Below are positions 17,601 through 25,595 of a DNA stretch of 64,000 bases, in pieces. Both the position numbers and the translations under genes were made by a program. Location: NCBI GenBank assembly GCA_965212145.1, contig CBDBUY010000009.1, forward strand, positions 1,116,001 through 1,180,000. Reading direction: 5' to 3'. This stretch comes from JAAEPI01 sp965212145 (lineage in GTDB: Bacteria > Bacteroidota > Bacteroidia > Cytophagales > Cyclobacteriaceae). Each line of letters starts with the position of its first letter. The stretch's first letter is position 1. The notes beneath the pieces were generated by a model. That model saw nothing but the letters and a program-made list of their open reading frames with translations. It was not told where the DNA came from and ran no database searches.

Positions 17601-18144
17601 GGATTTCATTTGTGGCACTAGCGTCTGCATCGTCAACATTCAAGCTCAGCGTAGATCCCGAGGCAATCGAAATATTACCGGCCGTGTTGTCTGTGCTGAT
17701 ATCTTGAATTTCATTTGTGACACTCGCGTCCGCATCGTCTACTTCGTCGGTGAATGAGCCGCCTCCGTCTGAGAGAGTAACTGTGGAACCTACTTTGGCA
17801 ATGGTTTGGAGTTCGTTCGTGGCACTGGCATCTGCATCTTCGACTCCATCTTTAAAATTATTCCATTGACCAGAGTGCCAGTAGAAAAAAGACCCAATTT
17901 CCGAATCAAAAACCAAAATACCGTCATCTAGATTTGTTAAAACCATCCCTTCTCGCTGAATGGTTGTTAAGGATGGTATCAGAAGTCCCTGATTTGAATT
18001 AGGAGAAGACAAATGCAGTACTGCATTCGGATTTGGTTCAGTGGTATTAATACCTACCGAATTATCTTGTCCAAATCCACAAAGTGCGAAAAAAGTCAGT
18101 ATGGAGCTTATCCCAGCCTGACAGAGTATATTTTGAAATTTCAT
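14626..18144 (-). CDS. repeat fibre protein with C-terminal peptidase S74 chaperone domain
   Basis: A 1172-residue protein. Parts in order: signal peptide (about 1-26), a head (27-102) with NSVGINTTEPNPNAVLHL, 25 tandem units (103-961), a link (962-1050), and an S74 intramolecular chaperone (1051-1172) ending in a coiled coil. S1051 and K1056 in SDKRVK match the Ser-Lys dyad, spaced five residues, of the phage endosialidase chaperones, which trimerise a fibre and then cut themselves off just before the Ser. The head and the chaperone resemble tail-fibre proteins, but no phage genes are nearby. There is no T9SS sorting domain, so the export route is unknown; the partner gene starts one base after the stop. 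It probably forms a surface fibre. Confidence 0.88.
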   Translation of the reverse strand: MKFQNILCQAGISSILTFFALCGFGQDNSVGINTTEPNPNAVLHLSSPNSNQGLLIPSLTTIQREGMVLTNLDDGILVFDSEIGSFFYWHSGQWNNFKDGVEDADASATNELQTIAKVGSTVTLSDGGGSFTDEVDDADASVTNEIQDISTDNTAGNISIASGSTLSLNVDDADASATNEIQDISTDNTAGNISIASGSTLSLNVDDADASATNELQTIAKVGSTVTLSDGGGSFTDEVDDADASATNEIQTIAKVGSTVTLSNGGGSFTDDVDDADASTTNELQTIAKVGSTVTLSDGGGSFTDEVDDADASTTNELQTIAKVGSTVTLSDGGGSFTDEVDDADASATNEIQDISTDNTAGNISIASGSTLSLNVDDADASVTNELQTITKVGSTVTLSDGGGSFTDDVDDADASATNELQTIAKVGSTVTLSDGGGSFNDEVDDADASATNEIQDISTDNTAGNISIASGSTLSLNVDDADASTTNELQTIAKVGSTVTLSDGGGSFTDEVDDADASATNEIQDISTDNTAGNISIASGSTLSLNVDDADASATNELQTIAKVGSTVTLSDGGGSFTDEVDDADASTTNELQTITKVGSTVTLSDGGGSFTDEVDDADANATNEIQDISTDNTAGNISIASGSTLSLNVDDADASATNELQTIAKVGSTVTLSDGGGSFTDEVDDADASATNELQTIAKVGSTVTLSDGGGSFTDEVDDADASATNEIQDISTDNTAGNISIASGSTLSLNVDDADASATNELQTIAKVGSTVTLSDGGGSFTDEVDDADASATNELQTIAKVGSTVTLSDGGGSFTDEVDDADASATNEIQDISTDNTAGNISIASGSTLSLNVDDADANATNELQTIAKVGSTVTLSDGGGSFTDDVDDADASTTNELQTIAKVGSTVTLSDGGGSFNDEVDDADASATNEIQDISTDNTAGNISIASGSTLSLNVNDADADPTNENQTVSAGDGIAITQVSQDFQVDVDLTATPGLAFTGGQLEMPDTGPGAGTYGNVGTNNNLESITLDNKGRVIGTTSNIVILSDKRVKTEIQSIDDVMSRLTQLSAYTYYYKSDTSRSNLDYGLIAQEVQQIFPDLVKMRTDGFWGVNYRGFTAILIEAMKEQSSLISELQKENELKEEQLTSIEKRLEAMENQVRILFQNQDQ
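15262..17838 (-). repeat. 25-unit tandem repeat array inside the S74 fibre gene
   Basis: Two unit types alternate. Type A (16 copies, 34 residues, 102 bases) reads DADASATNELQTIAKVGSTV and ends SFTDEVD; type B (9 copies, 35 residues, 105 bases) reads DADASATNEIQDISTDNTAG and ends STLSLNVD. Order in protein direction: A-B-B-A-A-A-A-B-A-A-B-A-B, then the triplet AAB four times. All units share the opening DADA...TNE, whose alternating Asp residues could bind calcium. The protein is highly uniform while the DNA differs at many third positions, as in the Ala and Ser codons of each opening. Confidence 0.92.
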
Positions 18145-18224
18145 TTAGGTTGAATCCTCAACGGAGCTACGAGTTAAACACGCTAGTTGGATTCTCTTTT
18201 ACAAAATCGATGAATAATTCAATT

Positions 18225-19631
18225 TTAACGACGAATAACCTGAGGCGGATAGGTATCAAGCGTGTGATAGACCTGAAAAACGGTTTCGTTACTCTCAATT
18301 TTGTAGTTAAAATCTACTGACTGAGTGCCCTCATCTTCAATTAGAAGTTTCACTTTATTTTCTCCGCGCTCCAGAGGAACTCTGCTGTAATGAATAGCAT
18401 ATGGAATTGTTTGCCAATTTCGTGTATCTGCTTGTTCGGTCGCTGCATTGAAAATACTAAGGAGGAATCCGATCGTCTCATCTTGCTGACGGGCTTGATT
18501 TTCAATGACTTTTTTGAGGGCCAATCGCATCAGGCCCTTCCCTATTTCAGCAGCCATTCTTTCGTTCAAAGTCTTTCTTGCCACAGCATTGACATTCTCT
18601 ACCAATTCAATTTCATAAGAATCACCATTTGCTTGCAGTCTTGCGTCTTGGTAGACAGGCGGTCTATCCAGGTAGGTTGGGAACGCCACACGAACAAAAC
18701 TCAAATTTGAAATTTGATTCGCCTGGGCCTGAGTGGCAGCTACCGTGTGCACACGTCCGGTTTGATCAGTGAAGGTGTAGAAGCCATTTGAGTAGCCTCC
18801 TGTCGTGAAATCCAAAGACCATTCATCTTTAACAGGACCAAGTCCATTGTGCCAAAAAAAGACAAGTTCAGGTTTTGAATTACCCGGATTGTAGTTCAAT
18901 AAATCAAATTCCCTTCGGTAGAAATCAGCCTCAGTTTCAAATCCGGTGAGTGCTGCTGAACGAATCAAATCCTTTTTCAATTGATCTGGAGCAGCAACTC
19001 CGAACATTGGCTCAAATACATCCTTGTAGGTGTTGTAGGCATTACGATAGGCAATGAAGGCATTGTTATAATCGCCATCCGCATCGTAAATGATCCCCAT
19101 GAGTGTATGGATAAAGGCATCCTCCTTGTACTTCTTATCTGATTTGTACTTATCACTTAGTTCATTCAGCCGATTATTTAGTCTACGGCATTCCACCAAG
19201 GCGGCTTCACGATCATTGAGCCTCAAATAATTCAGTACCTTGAAATACAACAGCAGCAAGTGCTCATGGTCTTCGCCCGGATAAACGGTCACTTTCTGAT
19301 TAACCAGAAATGATGCTGCAGTACCACCAATTTCCTTTTTGTAATCCTCTCCGAAAATGTAAGCTTTTTCGAACCATTCGTTACTGAGTCCATAATTCCC
19401 TAGCATGGACTCAACCACTCCTTTGTTGACGAAATAGAGGAATCGTGACTTTTTTTTGGCCTGCTTCTTATTCTTATCAAGAATCGCGTTGGCCTCTTCC
19501 AACTCTCCGTTTTCGAAATGTTGGTTGAATTCCAGATTGACCTGATAGTAGGTAGCACAGCCACTTAAGGCACATGCCACTAACAAGACCAGACCGGCAT
19601 TTTGCACTATGGTCTTGAACTTTTTCGCCAT
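18225..19631 (-). CDS. TPR lipoprotein of the COG3014 type, LpoB neighbour
   Basis: A 468-residue lipoprotein with the signal MAKKFKTIVQNAGLVLLVAC and lipobox ALSGC, lipidated at Cys25. Residues about 30-220 are helical and TPR-like (runs such as ALVECRRLNNRLNEL and a unit ending in FIAYRNAYNTYKDVF). The C-terminal half is more beta-like. Proteins of this layout, grouped as COG3014, are often encoded next to LpoB in Bacteroidota. It lies 10 bases downstream of the LpoB gene on the same strand, so the two are very probably one operon. The role is inferred from the pairing: a cell-envelope scaffold, possibly linked to peptidoglycan synthesis. Confidence 0.85.
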   Translation of the reverse strand: MAKKFKTIVQNAGLVLLVACALSGCATYYQVNLEFNQHFENGELEEANAILDKNKKQAKKKSRFLYFVNKGVVESMLGNYGLSNEWFEKAYIFGEDYKKEIGGTAASFLVNQKVTVYPGEDHEHLLLLYFKVLNYLRLNDREAALVECRRLNNRLNELSDKYKSDKKYKEDAFIHTLMGIIYDADGDYNNAFIAYRNAYNTYKDVFEPMFGVAAPDQLKKDLIRSAALTGFETEADFYRREFDLLNYNPGNSKPELVFFWHNGLGPVKDEWSLDFTTGGYSNGFYTFTDQTGRVHTVAATQAQANQISNLSFVRVAFPTYLDRPPVYQDARLQANGDSYEIELVENVNAVARKTLNERMAAEIGKGLMRLALKKVIENQARQQDETIGFLLSIFNAATEQADTRNWQTIPYAIHYSRVPLERGENKVKLLIEDEGTQSVDFNYKIESNETVFQVYHTLDTYPPQVIRR

Positions 19632-19641
19632 GGTAGCGAGA

Positions 19642-20226
19642 CTAGTTCTTTATGTATTTCTTGATTTCCTTATCGCCTATCCAAACTTTCTCGTTTGTTT
19701 CGAGATTGGCTAACTCTAGGTTGACCTTATACGAAATGACCTTCTCACGCTTGTTGGAATCAGTGATCGACGTGATTACTCCGAATAGCATAAAGTCAGC
19801 ACCTAGTTCTCTCCCCCACTGGCTCTGAGTTTCCGGGGATGCGAACTCTCCCTGATCAGCTCGTTCTTCTCTCATCTTATCTCGAAACATGGAGTTCTGT
19901 ACCACTCTGATCGTACCTGAATTGATGAACTCTCTTTCCAAATCCTTAATGAAAGTTTCTGATTCAATGTGCTCCGAGCTCTTATTGGAAACGACTCCAA
20001 CAATTACAACGGGTTTCCTACCTTCCGCCTGAGCGAAATTCTCTCTCCACGGGCGATTCAGCACGTCATTGATCATTTCTTCAGCGACCAGCTTGGAGTC
20101 CGTGTCATTCCAACGCCCGCTTAGATCGACTTGTTCATCTGGAGAAATCCGTGTGACCGTCTTGGCGCATGATGCGACAAGAATTGCAATGACAATCAGG
20201 GATGTTATTTTAAGTATGCTTTTCAT
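19642..20226 (-). CDS. lpoB: penicillin-binding protein activator LpoB-like lipoprotein
   Basis: A 194-residue lipoprotein: signal MKSILKITSLIVIAILVASC with Cys20 as the lipid site. The C-terminal 130 residues match the LpoB fold, with VIVGVVSNKSSEHIE, an SGTIRVVQNS segment, then GADFMLFGVITSITD and a final beta-strand pair (LANLETNEKVWIGDKEIKKY). In E. coli, LpoB reaches from the outer membrane to activate PBP1b. In Bacteroidota the partner enzyme is not established, so the activity here is known only by family. It follows the TonB receptor by 21 bases and precedes the COG3014 lipoprotein by 10 bases. Confidence 0.87.
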   Translation of the reverse strand: MKSILKITSLIVIAILVASCAKTVTRISPDEQVDLSGRWNDTDSKLVAEEMINDVLNRPWRENFAQAEGRKPVVIVGVVSNKSSEHIESETFIKDLEREFINSGTIRVVQNSMFRDKMREERADQGEFASPETQSQWGRELGADFMLFGVITSITDSNKREKVISYKVNLELANLETNEKVWIGDKEIKKYIKN

Positions 20227-20247
20227 GGCTTTGTTTTTAGTCCTATT

Positions 20248-22608
20248 TTAAAATTCTGCTAGCAGTTTGATGTTCAAAAATCTTGCCGATAATGAATTTG
20301 GTATGGCGAATTGGTTCCCGCCAAAATCCTCTATCCAGCTATAAGATAATGTGTTGTCAGCGCCGAGGGCATTGAGTAATTCCAATCTCAGCCAAGATTT
20401 CGTAAAGTACCCAATCTGTCCAAACTCTTTCGAAACACCAATATCAGCTCGGTAATACGCATCGCCCGAAAAAACATTTCTATTCCTGAGATCGTTCGGA
20501 GGTCCCGTAGGATAGCCGGAACCATACACAAGGTTCAAGTATACCCGTACAGTCGGGTCATTGGGGACGTGATCTTCGAAATAAATGGCCATATTGATAT
20601 GCTGATCCGTTGGCCTTCTGATGTAACCCTTGTCATCCCCTGCAATATTTTCTTGCGTTTGTAGTAATCCTAAACTGAACCAAGATTGAGTACCTGGGAT
20701 GAACTCTCCATTTATCCTGAAATCAGCACCTGCGGCATAGCCAAAAGCATCATTTTGATCCAAATACCTGAGTCGTACATTGTCGATATCAAACGGAATC
20801 ATGTTCTGAAGGCGCTTGTAATACAACTCGGAACTGAAATAAAACGGGCGCCCCCACATGAACAGTTGCTGTTCTGCGCCAGCTATGAAATGTATAGATC
20901 GTTGCGCCTTTGGTTCTTGCCTGAGGGTCCCGTCATCGGAACGGAGCTCGCGATAGAATGGAAATTGTTGATAATAACCGACGGAAAAGGTGAAGGTTGT
21001 CTGTTTTTTCCACTTTGGATTAAATCGATAACTCACTCTGGGACTGGTAATTAACTGCTTATTAAAGTCCCAGTAGTTCAATCTGATTCCGCCAATAAAA
21101 GCATGGATCGAATCACGGGAATAAGTGGTGTGCTGCAAATAGCCAGAATAGTTCTTAGCCACCAGGTCGAGCTGATTGAAAACAGAACGATGGAGATTAA
21201 CGAAATCGGCAGAATCCGTGAATGAATATTCTCTGAGACGATCATCAATTTTAGATCCAGCTAGACCAATCCCCCATTCGAAGAAATTGCGGTCGTTAAT
21301 CAAATGTTCATTTCTAAACTCCAGGTTGTAAATACTGGCGCTTAACCAATTCCTGCCGTAATCGTAATTGGTACCAATTCCGCGAATGACCACACAATCG
21401 TTGAGCCCACTGGACTGGCCATTGTCAACGTCACAAATTCGGTAGGCGCCTTCCACGTCAAAATACTCTCGCTCTATAGTATAAACCCCAGATGCAATCA
21501 GCCGGGACAGCCATTTATCGGTCCAGATGTGCGACAAATTGATGCCTGATTGATAAACGTCATAGTTAAGGATCTCTCGCCCCTCGAATGCTGTTTGGAT
21601 TCTGAAATTTGTCTGAATAGAGCCGAACTGAGTGGTCTGAGAGGCCGGTTCAGTCAGATATCTATTTCGTCCATAATACAGGAGCCAATGCAGCTTCGTA
21701 CGATTGATCTGATTGGACTCTTTTTTAGAAAGATCGAAGGTCATCAAGGACTGGGCATCCGTGTAGGTCGGGAAATACTGCCCCTCAATTTCTGTGGTAC
21801 CCAATAGATATCGGGAATCCTTATGTCGAACCCCTGTCACAATTCGAAATCGATCATTTACTTTTTGGCCCACGGTGATCGATCCTCCCAAAAGTCCAAT
21901 CGAAATATCGCCGTTCAACGTATCCGGTTCTTGATACAGGATATTCAAGCTTGAGGACAGCTTGTCACCATATTTTGGTTCCCACCCGCCAGCTGAGAAT
22001 CGGATGTTACTGACCATGGTAGGATTGACAAAGCTCAGGCCTTCTTGCCTTCCAGCATTGGAAAGAAAAGGCCGATAAACGGGGATCTCGTTGACATAGA
22101 CCAAGTTTTCGTCAAAATTTCCACCACGTACGGAGTAAGCCGTTGAGAACTCGTTGTTGGAAACAACTCCGGGAAGCGTCACTAGAATCTTAGAAAAATC
22201 CCCAAAAGCTGATGGTAAGACCTCAGCCGCCCGTGCCTCTACTCGGGTTGGCGGAATGACAGAATCTTCATCAGGGTTTCCAATAATCTCAACTTCATCG
22301 AGTGCTCTGGGATCAACTTTCAGTTTCACATCGAGCTTAATGAACGCTCCAACGTTCACATTTACAGACGTACTTTTCGTCCTGTAACCTACATAAGAAA
22401 AAGTGAGCGTGTATTTTCCTGTTTCTAATGTCAACTCGTATGCACCATCTGCATTAGTCACTGCGCCCTGTCCATTCGAGACTGTGACAGAGGCTCCCTC
22501 CAGAGGCATTCCATCCTTGGTTACGACCTTTCCGAAGACCGAACCTTGTTGGGCCATTGATGCAAAGAATGCGAAAAGAAAAACAAGGATTAAATGGACT
22601 CTGTGCAT
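20248..22608 (-). CDS. TonB-dependent outer membrane receptor with carboxypeptidase-like N-domain
   Basis: A 786-residue protein. It has a signal peptide (MHRVHLILVFLFAFFASMAQ), a carboxypeptidase-like regulatory beta-sandwich (about 22-105, starting SVFGKVVTKDGMPLEGASV), a plug domain (about 125-235, with VLVTLPGVVSN-type and NPTMVSNIRFSAGGW segments) and a 22-strand-type barrel to the end at LLAEF, which finishes on Phe as barrels do. These receptors import ligands such as siderophores, cobalamin or glycans using the TonB-ExbBD motor. There is no SusD partner beside it, so a glycan role is not supported by context, and the substrate cannot be named. It is 6 bases after rpe. Confidence 0.93.
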   Translation of the reverse strand: MHRVHLILVFLFAFFASMAQQGSVFGKVVTKDGMPLEGASVTVSNGQGAVTNADGAYELTLETGKYTLTFSYVGYRTKSTSVNVNVGAFIKLDVKLKVDPRALDEVEIIGNPDEDSVIPPTRVEARAAEVLPSAFGDFSKILVTLPGVVSNNEFSTAYSVRGGNFDENLVYVNEIPVYRPFLSNAGRQEGLSFVNPTMVSNIRFSAGGWEPKYGDKLSSSLNILYQEPDTLNGDISIGLLGGSITVGQKVNDRFRIVTGVRHKDSRYLLGTTEIEGQYFPTYTDAQSLMTFDLSKKESNQINRTKLHWLLYYGRNRYLTEPASQTTQFGSIQTNFRIQTAFEGREILNYDVYQSGINLSHIWTDKWLSRLIASGVYTIEREYFDVEGAYRICDVDNGQSSGLNDCVVIRGIGTNYDYGRNWLSASIYNLEFRNEHLINDRNFFEWGIGLAGSKIDDRLREYSFTDSADFVNLHRSVFNQLDLVAKNYSGYLQHTTYSRDSIHAFIGGIRLNYWDFNKQLITSPRVSYRFNPKWKKQTTFTFSVGYYQQFPFYRELRSDDGTLRQEPKAQRSIHFIAGAEQQLFMWGRPFYFSSELYYKRLQNMIPFDIDNVRLRYLDQNDAFGYAAGADFRINGEFIPGTQSWFSLGLLQTQENIAGDDKGYIRRPTDQHINMAIYFEDHVPNDPTVRVYLNLVYGSGYPTGPPNDLRNRNVFSGDAYYRADIGVSKEFGQIGYFTKSWLRLELLNALGADNTLSYSWIEDFGGNQFAIPNSLSARFLNIKLLAEF

Positions 22609-22614
22609 CAGAAC

Positions 22615-23268
22615 CTAAACGACCTTCAGGGCTTTTATGGTATCAACCGGATTTTCAGATTTGAAAACGAAGCTACCAGCGACCAATATGTCCGCTCCGG
22701 CATCATAAAGTGACTTAGCATTTTCTGAAGTCACCCCGCCATCCACTTCAATGATCAAATTGGGATTTAATGAATCCGCCATTTTTCTCAATTTCTGAAC
22801 TTTGGTGACGCTGGATCGGATGAATTTTTGTCCTCCAAAACCAGGATTTACGGACATTATGAGAACAAGGTCCAAATCAGGTAGGATGTCAATTAAAGTC
22901 TCGATTGGTGTTGCAGGATTTAAAACCACACCAGCCTTGCACCCAAGATTTTTAATGGCTTGGACGGTGCGATGCAAATGAGGACAGGTTTCTTGATGAA
23001 CTGAGATAATTTCCGCTCCGGAATCCTTGCAATCCTGAAGGTACTGATCTGGATTAACGATCATTAAGTGAAAATCCAATGGCTTGGTTGCGTGCTTGTT
23101 AATCGCCTCGCATACAGGGAATCCAAAGGAAATATTTGGCACAAAAACTCCATCCATAACATCAATGTGGATATAGTCAGCAGCACTTTCGTTTAGAAGT
23201 TTGACCTCAGATTCGAGATTGGCAAAATCAGCCGCCAGAACCGAGGGCGACACCCATTTTTTAGACAT
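22615..23268 (-). CDS. rpe: ribulose-phosphate 3-epimerase
   Basis: A 217-residue TIM-barrel enzyme that interconverts ribulose 5-phosphate and xylulose 5-phosphate in the pentose phosphate pathway. The start is set at 23268 (MSKKWVSPSVLAADFANL), the usual opening of the family; an upstream ATG at 23310 would place 14 residues inside the subtilase end. Metal and catalytic residues are in place: H34 and D36 in HIDVMDG, the downstream MSVNPGFGGQKF loop, and VDGGV with the second catalytic Asp. It lies 4 bases downstream of the subtilase stop and 6 bases upstream of the TonB receptor, an operon without an obvious common theme. Confidence 0.95.
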   Translation of the reverse strand: MSKKWVSPSVLAADFANLESEVKLLNESAADYIHIDVMDGVFVPNISFGFPVCEAINKHATKPLDFHLMIVNPDQYLQDCKDSGAEIISVHQETCPHLHRTVQAIKNLGCKAGVVLNPATPIETLIDILPDLDLVLIMSVNPGFGGQKFIRSSVTKVQKLRKMADSLNPNLIIEVDGGVTSENAKSLYDAGADILVAGSFVFKSENPVDTIKALKVV

Positions 23269-23272
23269 CCGA

Positions 23273-24946
23273 TTATTTTTTGAGCAATTTAACCGTTTCC
23301 GAAAAGCCATCGGATTTCAGCACCAGAAAATATAAACCTTGCTGGAGTGCATCATCGATTTCGATGTGACCACCCGAACTGTAAACTATACCCGAATTGA
23401 TGACGCGTCCTTGAGAATCCATCAAGTCGTAATGCATCGTCCTGCCATTTAAGTTTTCAATGGTTAGACCATTTTTGAATGGATTGGGGTAAACCTCGAC
23501 TCCCTCTAATCCTTCGGTAATTAATAGATATGGAGGCCCCAGTTCTCCGGTGATTTCGAGAAAACGTGGGACACCATAGCCAAGCTCGTTATTGGGTTCC
23601 ATGTTCAGGTGTCCTGAATTCCGCAGCACAGCTCTCAATTCTGCGTTGGTCAGCTCAGGATAGGCCTGCCATAAAGAAGCGGCAAAACCGGCCATCAGGG
23701 GGGATGAAAAGCTCGTGCCGCTATTCTGAATTATCAATCCAGTATTGTTTGCCACGGAAGTCAGAGCTCCCATGGCTGATACATCCGGTTTCGTTCTACC
23801 ATCGAATGACGGGCCGAAGCTGCTAAAGGTCGCACGGGTTTCTCCGTCTGACTCCACAGCCCCAACGGCCAGTACATATGGTGAGTCTGATGGAGTATTT
23901 ATCCGACACCAACCACCATCATCCAAGCAGGATTGTAATGTGGATCCATCGGAGCTATCATCGTCACTTCCCGAGTTACCGGCACTGTTCACAACCAGCA
24001 CACCTCTTTCTGAAACCCAATTGGCGGCTTTGGTCACGACCGAAGTTTGGCCATCTAAATCCTCAAAGGTGTACGTCCACGACTCAAACGGGGAATCAAA
24101 GTCAACATACCCAAGTGAAGAGTTGATAATGTCCACGCCTGCACTGTCAGCGTATTCAGCGGCAAAAAGCCAATTATACATTTCAATCGGGTATTCAGTC
24201 GGGCCTTCTTCCGTCTTCGCTAAGATTAAGTCCACACCTATAGCTGTTCCGGTAAATTCATCCTTATAAAGTCCGGCAATGCACGACAGCACGCGCGTAC
24301 CATGCGTCCCATATTTTTCCTGATAAGGGTTGTCTGAATTTTCCACAAAATCAAGGCTCGCTAGAATTTGATTATTAAGATGAATGTTTTCAAAAGCAGT
24401 GTTATTCAGCACACCGTTGAACCCGCCATCAAAGACCGCCACGAAAATTCCTTTACCTGTGGCACCTCGTGTTCTGAGATCATCTGCTCCCAGCATTTCA
24501 TTCTGCACGCCTGAAGTCGCTAGCACCAAGACGTCATCATCAAATTCCGAGGCTACCGAATAACTGACTTTCTGATCAGATAACACATTCCCTTGTCCTA
24601 CCAACTCTACGGCACTCACATACTCAATTCCTTCGATGGTGCTGACCAGCTCTGGCTGCATAACCACGAGCGCTCCGTTCATCCATTTGGTTGTGAAATA
24701 TACTTCGGCACCCGCTGACGTAATTCCTGACAGATAAGCAGGATCGACAGGTAAATCTTGCTCACTGACCGCTACATCGTGATGCGCTCTCCGTTCTAAA
24801 GACCTCTCTGACAAGTAAGCCTCGGGGCTGGAAATGGAATAGGGTGTGTTGCTCTTATCTGTAAAAAAGACCATATACCGACTCTGAGCCTCGGCGAAAA
24901 AGGAGAAGAAAACAAGTGTGACGAACAGCAGTCTAGAATTCACCAT
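23273..24946 (-). CDS. subtilisin-like serine protease with T9SS type A sorting domain
   Basis: A 557-residue S8 family protease. It has a signal peptide (MVNSRLLFVTLVFFSFFAEA), a propeptide-like segment (about 25-125) and the catalytic domain. The triad is D173 (VAVFDGGFNG), H215 (YGTHGTRV) and S412 (NSGTSFSSPLMAG), with oxyanion Asn N324 (SAGNSG). The last 80 or so residues are a type A T9SS sorting domain (VEVYPNPFKNGLTIENL, ending in a Lys-Lys), so the enzyme is exported and probably attached to the cell surface. It degrades proteins outside the cell; the natural substrate is unknown. It overlaps the preceding lipoprotein gene by 14 bases. Confidence 0.95.
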   Translation of the reverse strand: MVNSRLLFVTLVFFSFFAEAQSRYMVFFTDKSNTPYSISSPEAYLSERSLERRAHHDVAVSEQDLPVDPAYLSGITSAGAEVYFTTKWMNGALVVMQPELVSTIEGIEYVSAVELVGQGNVLSDQKVSYSVASEFDDDVLVLATSGVQNEMLGADDLRTRGATGKGIFVAVFDGGFNGVLNNTAFENIHLNNQILASLDFVENSDNPYQEKYGTHGTRVLSCIAGLYKDEFTGTAIGVDLILAKTEEGPTEYPIEMYNWLFAAEYADSAGVDIINSSLGYVDFDSPFESWTYTFEDLDGQTSVVTKAANWVSERGVLVVNSAGNSGSDDDSSDGSTLQSCLDDGGWCRINTPSDSPYVLAVGAVESDGETRATFSSFGPSFDGRTKPDVSAMGALTSVANNTGLIIQNSGTSFSSPLMAGFAASLWQAYPELTNAELRAVLRNSGHLNMEPNNELGYGVPRFLEITGELGPPYLLITEGLEGVEVYPNPFKNGLTIENLNGRTMHYDLMDSQGRVINSGIVYSSGGHIEIDDALQQGLYFLVLKSDGFSETVKLLKK

Positions 24947-25595
24947 ACTCTATTAATCTCTGGTAAAGAATCGTTCCATCCTCTGGTTCGTTCACCCCTG
25001 AACAGCCCTGCTGGCAAAATTGAATTTGTTTGAAGTCTCGTTCCACTAAACCGATTCCTTTGGCGTAAATCTCGAATCTCTGGTCTTGTTCAACAATGTT
25101 GGCAGGCAGATCACTTATGGTCACCTTAATGTGCTCAGATTGGTCAAATGGCACTGAATTACCAAGTTCGTCATATGAGTAGGTCATATCCTGATCGTCG
25201 TTCAAGGCATTCCCATTCCAGAATCTTCCAACCTTTACTGGAAACGAAAGCTTAATGAAAGACTGGTTTAGCTCACGATAATCCAGAATGTGGTTTGTTC
25301 GCCTAATTGAGACGGTTTCGATGGACCGCCAGCTTCCCGTTTCATCTTCTCTGCGTTCGAGAAGTAAAACATAAACCCATTCTCCAGTGGTATTCAAAGA
25401 ATCTGAAATCGACTCCCTGATTTGATATGTTTCTGTTGACTCTTCCCCAGAAACGTAGGTGGTTTCGGTCACATCATAGATTCTATAAATCGATGGATCC
25501 AACGGGAAAAAATCGTGCCCCAGGTCTGCAATCTCCTCACGATCACAGCTCAAAAGCAGCACGCTAAACAGTACCAGCCATCTCTTTTTCAGCAT
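24933..25595 (-). CDS. lipoprotein of unknown function
   Basis: I chose the start at 25595 (MLKKRWLVLFSVLLLSC), which gives a lipobox with Cys17; the longer frame would add 12 residues in front and break the signal. The 220-residue mature protein is a beta-strand-rich chain (many Thr, Ser and Tyr, as in YQIRESISDSLNTTGEWVY), probably a periplasmic or surface beta-sandwich. I do not recognise a family. It overlaps mnmA by 32 bases upstream and the subtilase by 14 bases downstream, which ties it tightly to both. It may serve the subtilase, but nothing in the sequence proves that. Confidence 0.8.
   Translation of the reverse strand: MLKKRWLVLFSVLLLSCDREEIADLGHDFFPLDPSIYRIYDVTETTYVSGEESTETYQIRESISDSLNTTGEWVYVLLLERREDETGSWRSIETVSIRRTNHILDYRELNQSFIKLSFPVKVGRFWNGNALNDDQDMTYSYDELGNSVPFDQSEHIKVTISDLPANIVEQDQRFEIYAKGIGLVERDFKQIQFCQQGCSGVNEPEDGTILYQRLIEYGEF

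Noticed and set aside
15538..17757. Long antisense frames across the repeat array
   Set aside because: They mirror the repetitive sequence of the fibre gene on the opposite strand, have no signal or family features, and fall entirely inside it.
15262..17838. Evenly spaced repeats that could look like a CRISPR array
   Set aside because: The units are in one continuous reading frame of a signal-bearing protein, differ at third positions and have no spacers or cas genes.
14626..18144. S74 gene as part of a prophage
   Set aside because: No capsid, terminase, integrase, lysis or att sites are near; the neighbours are T9SS-type outer-membrane genes and the protein has a signal peptide.
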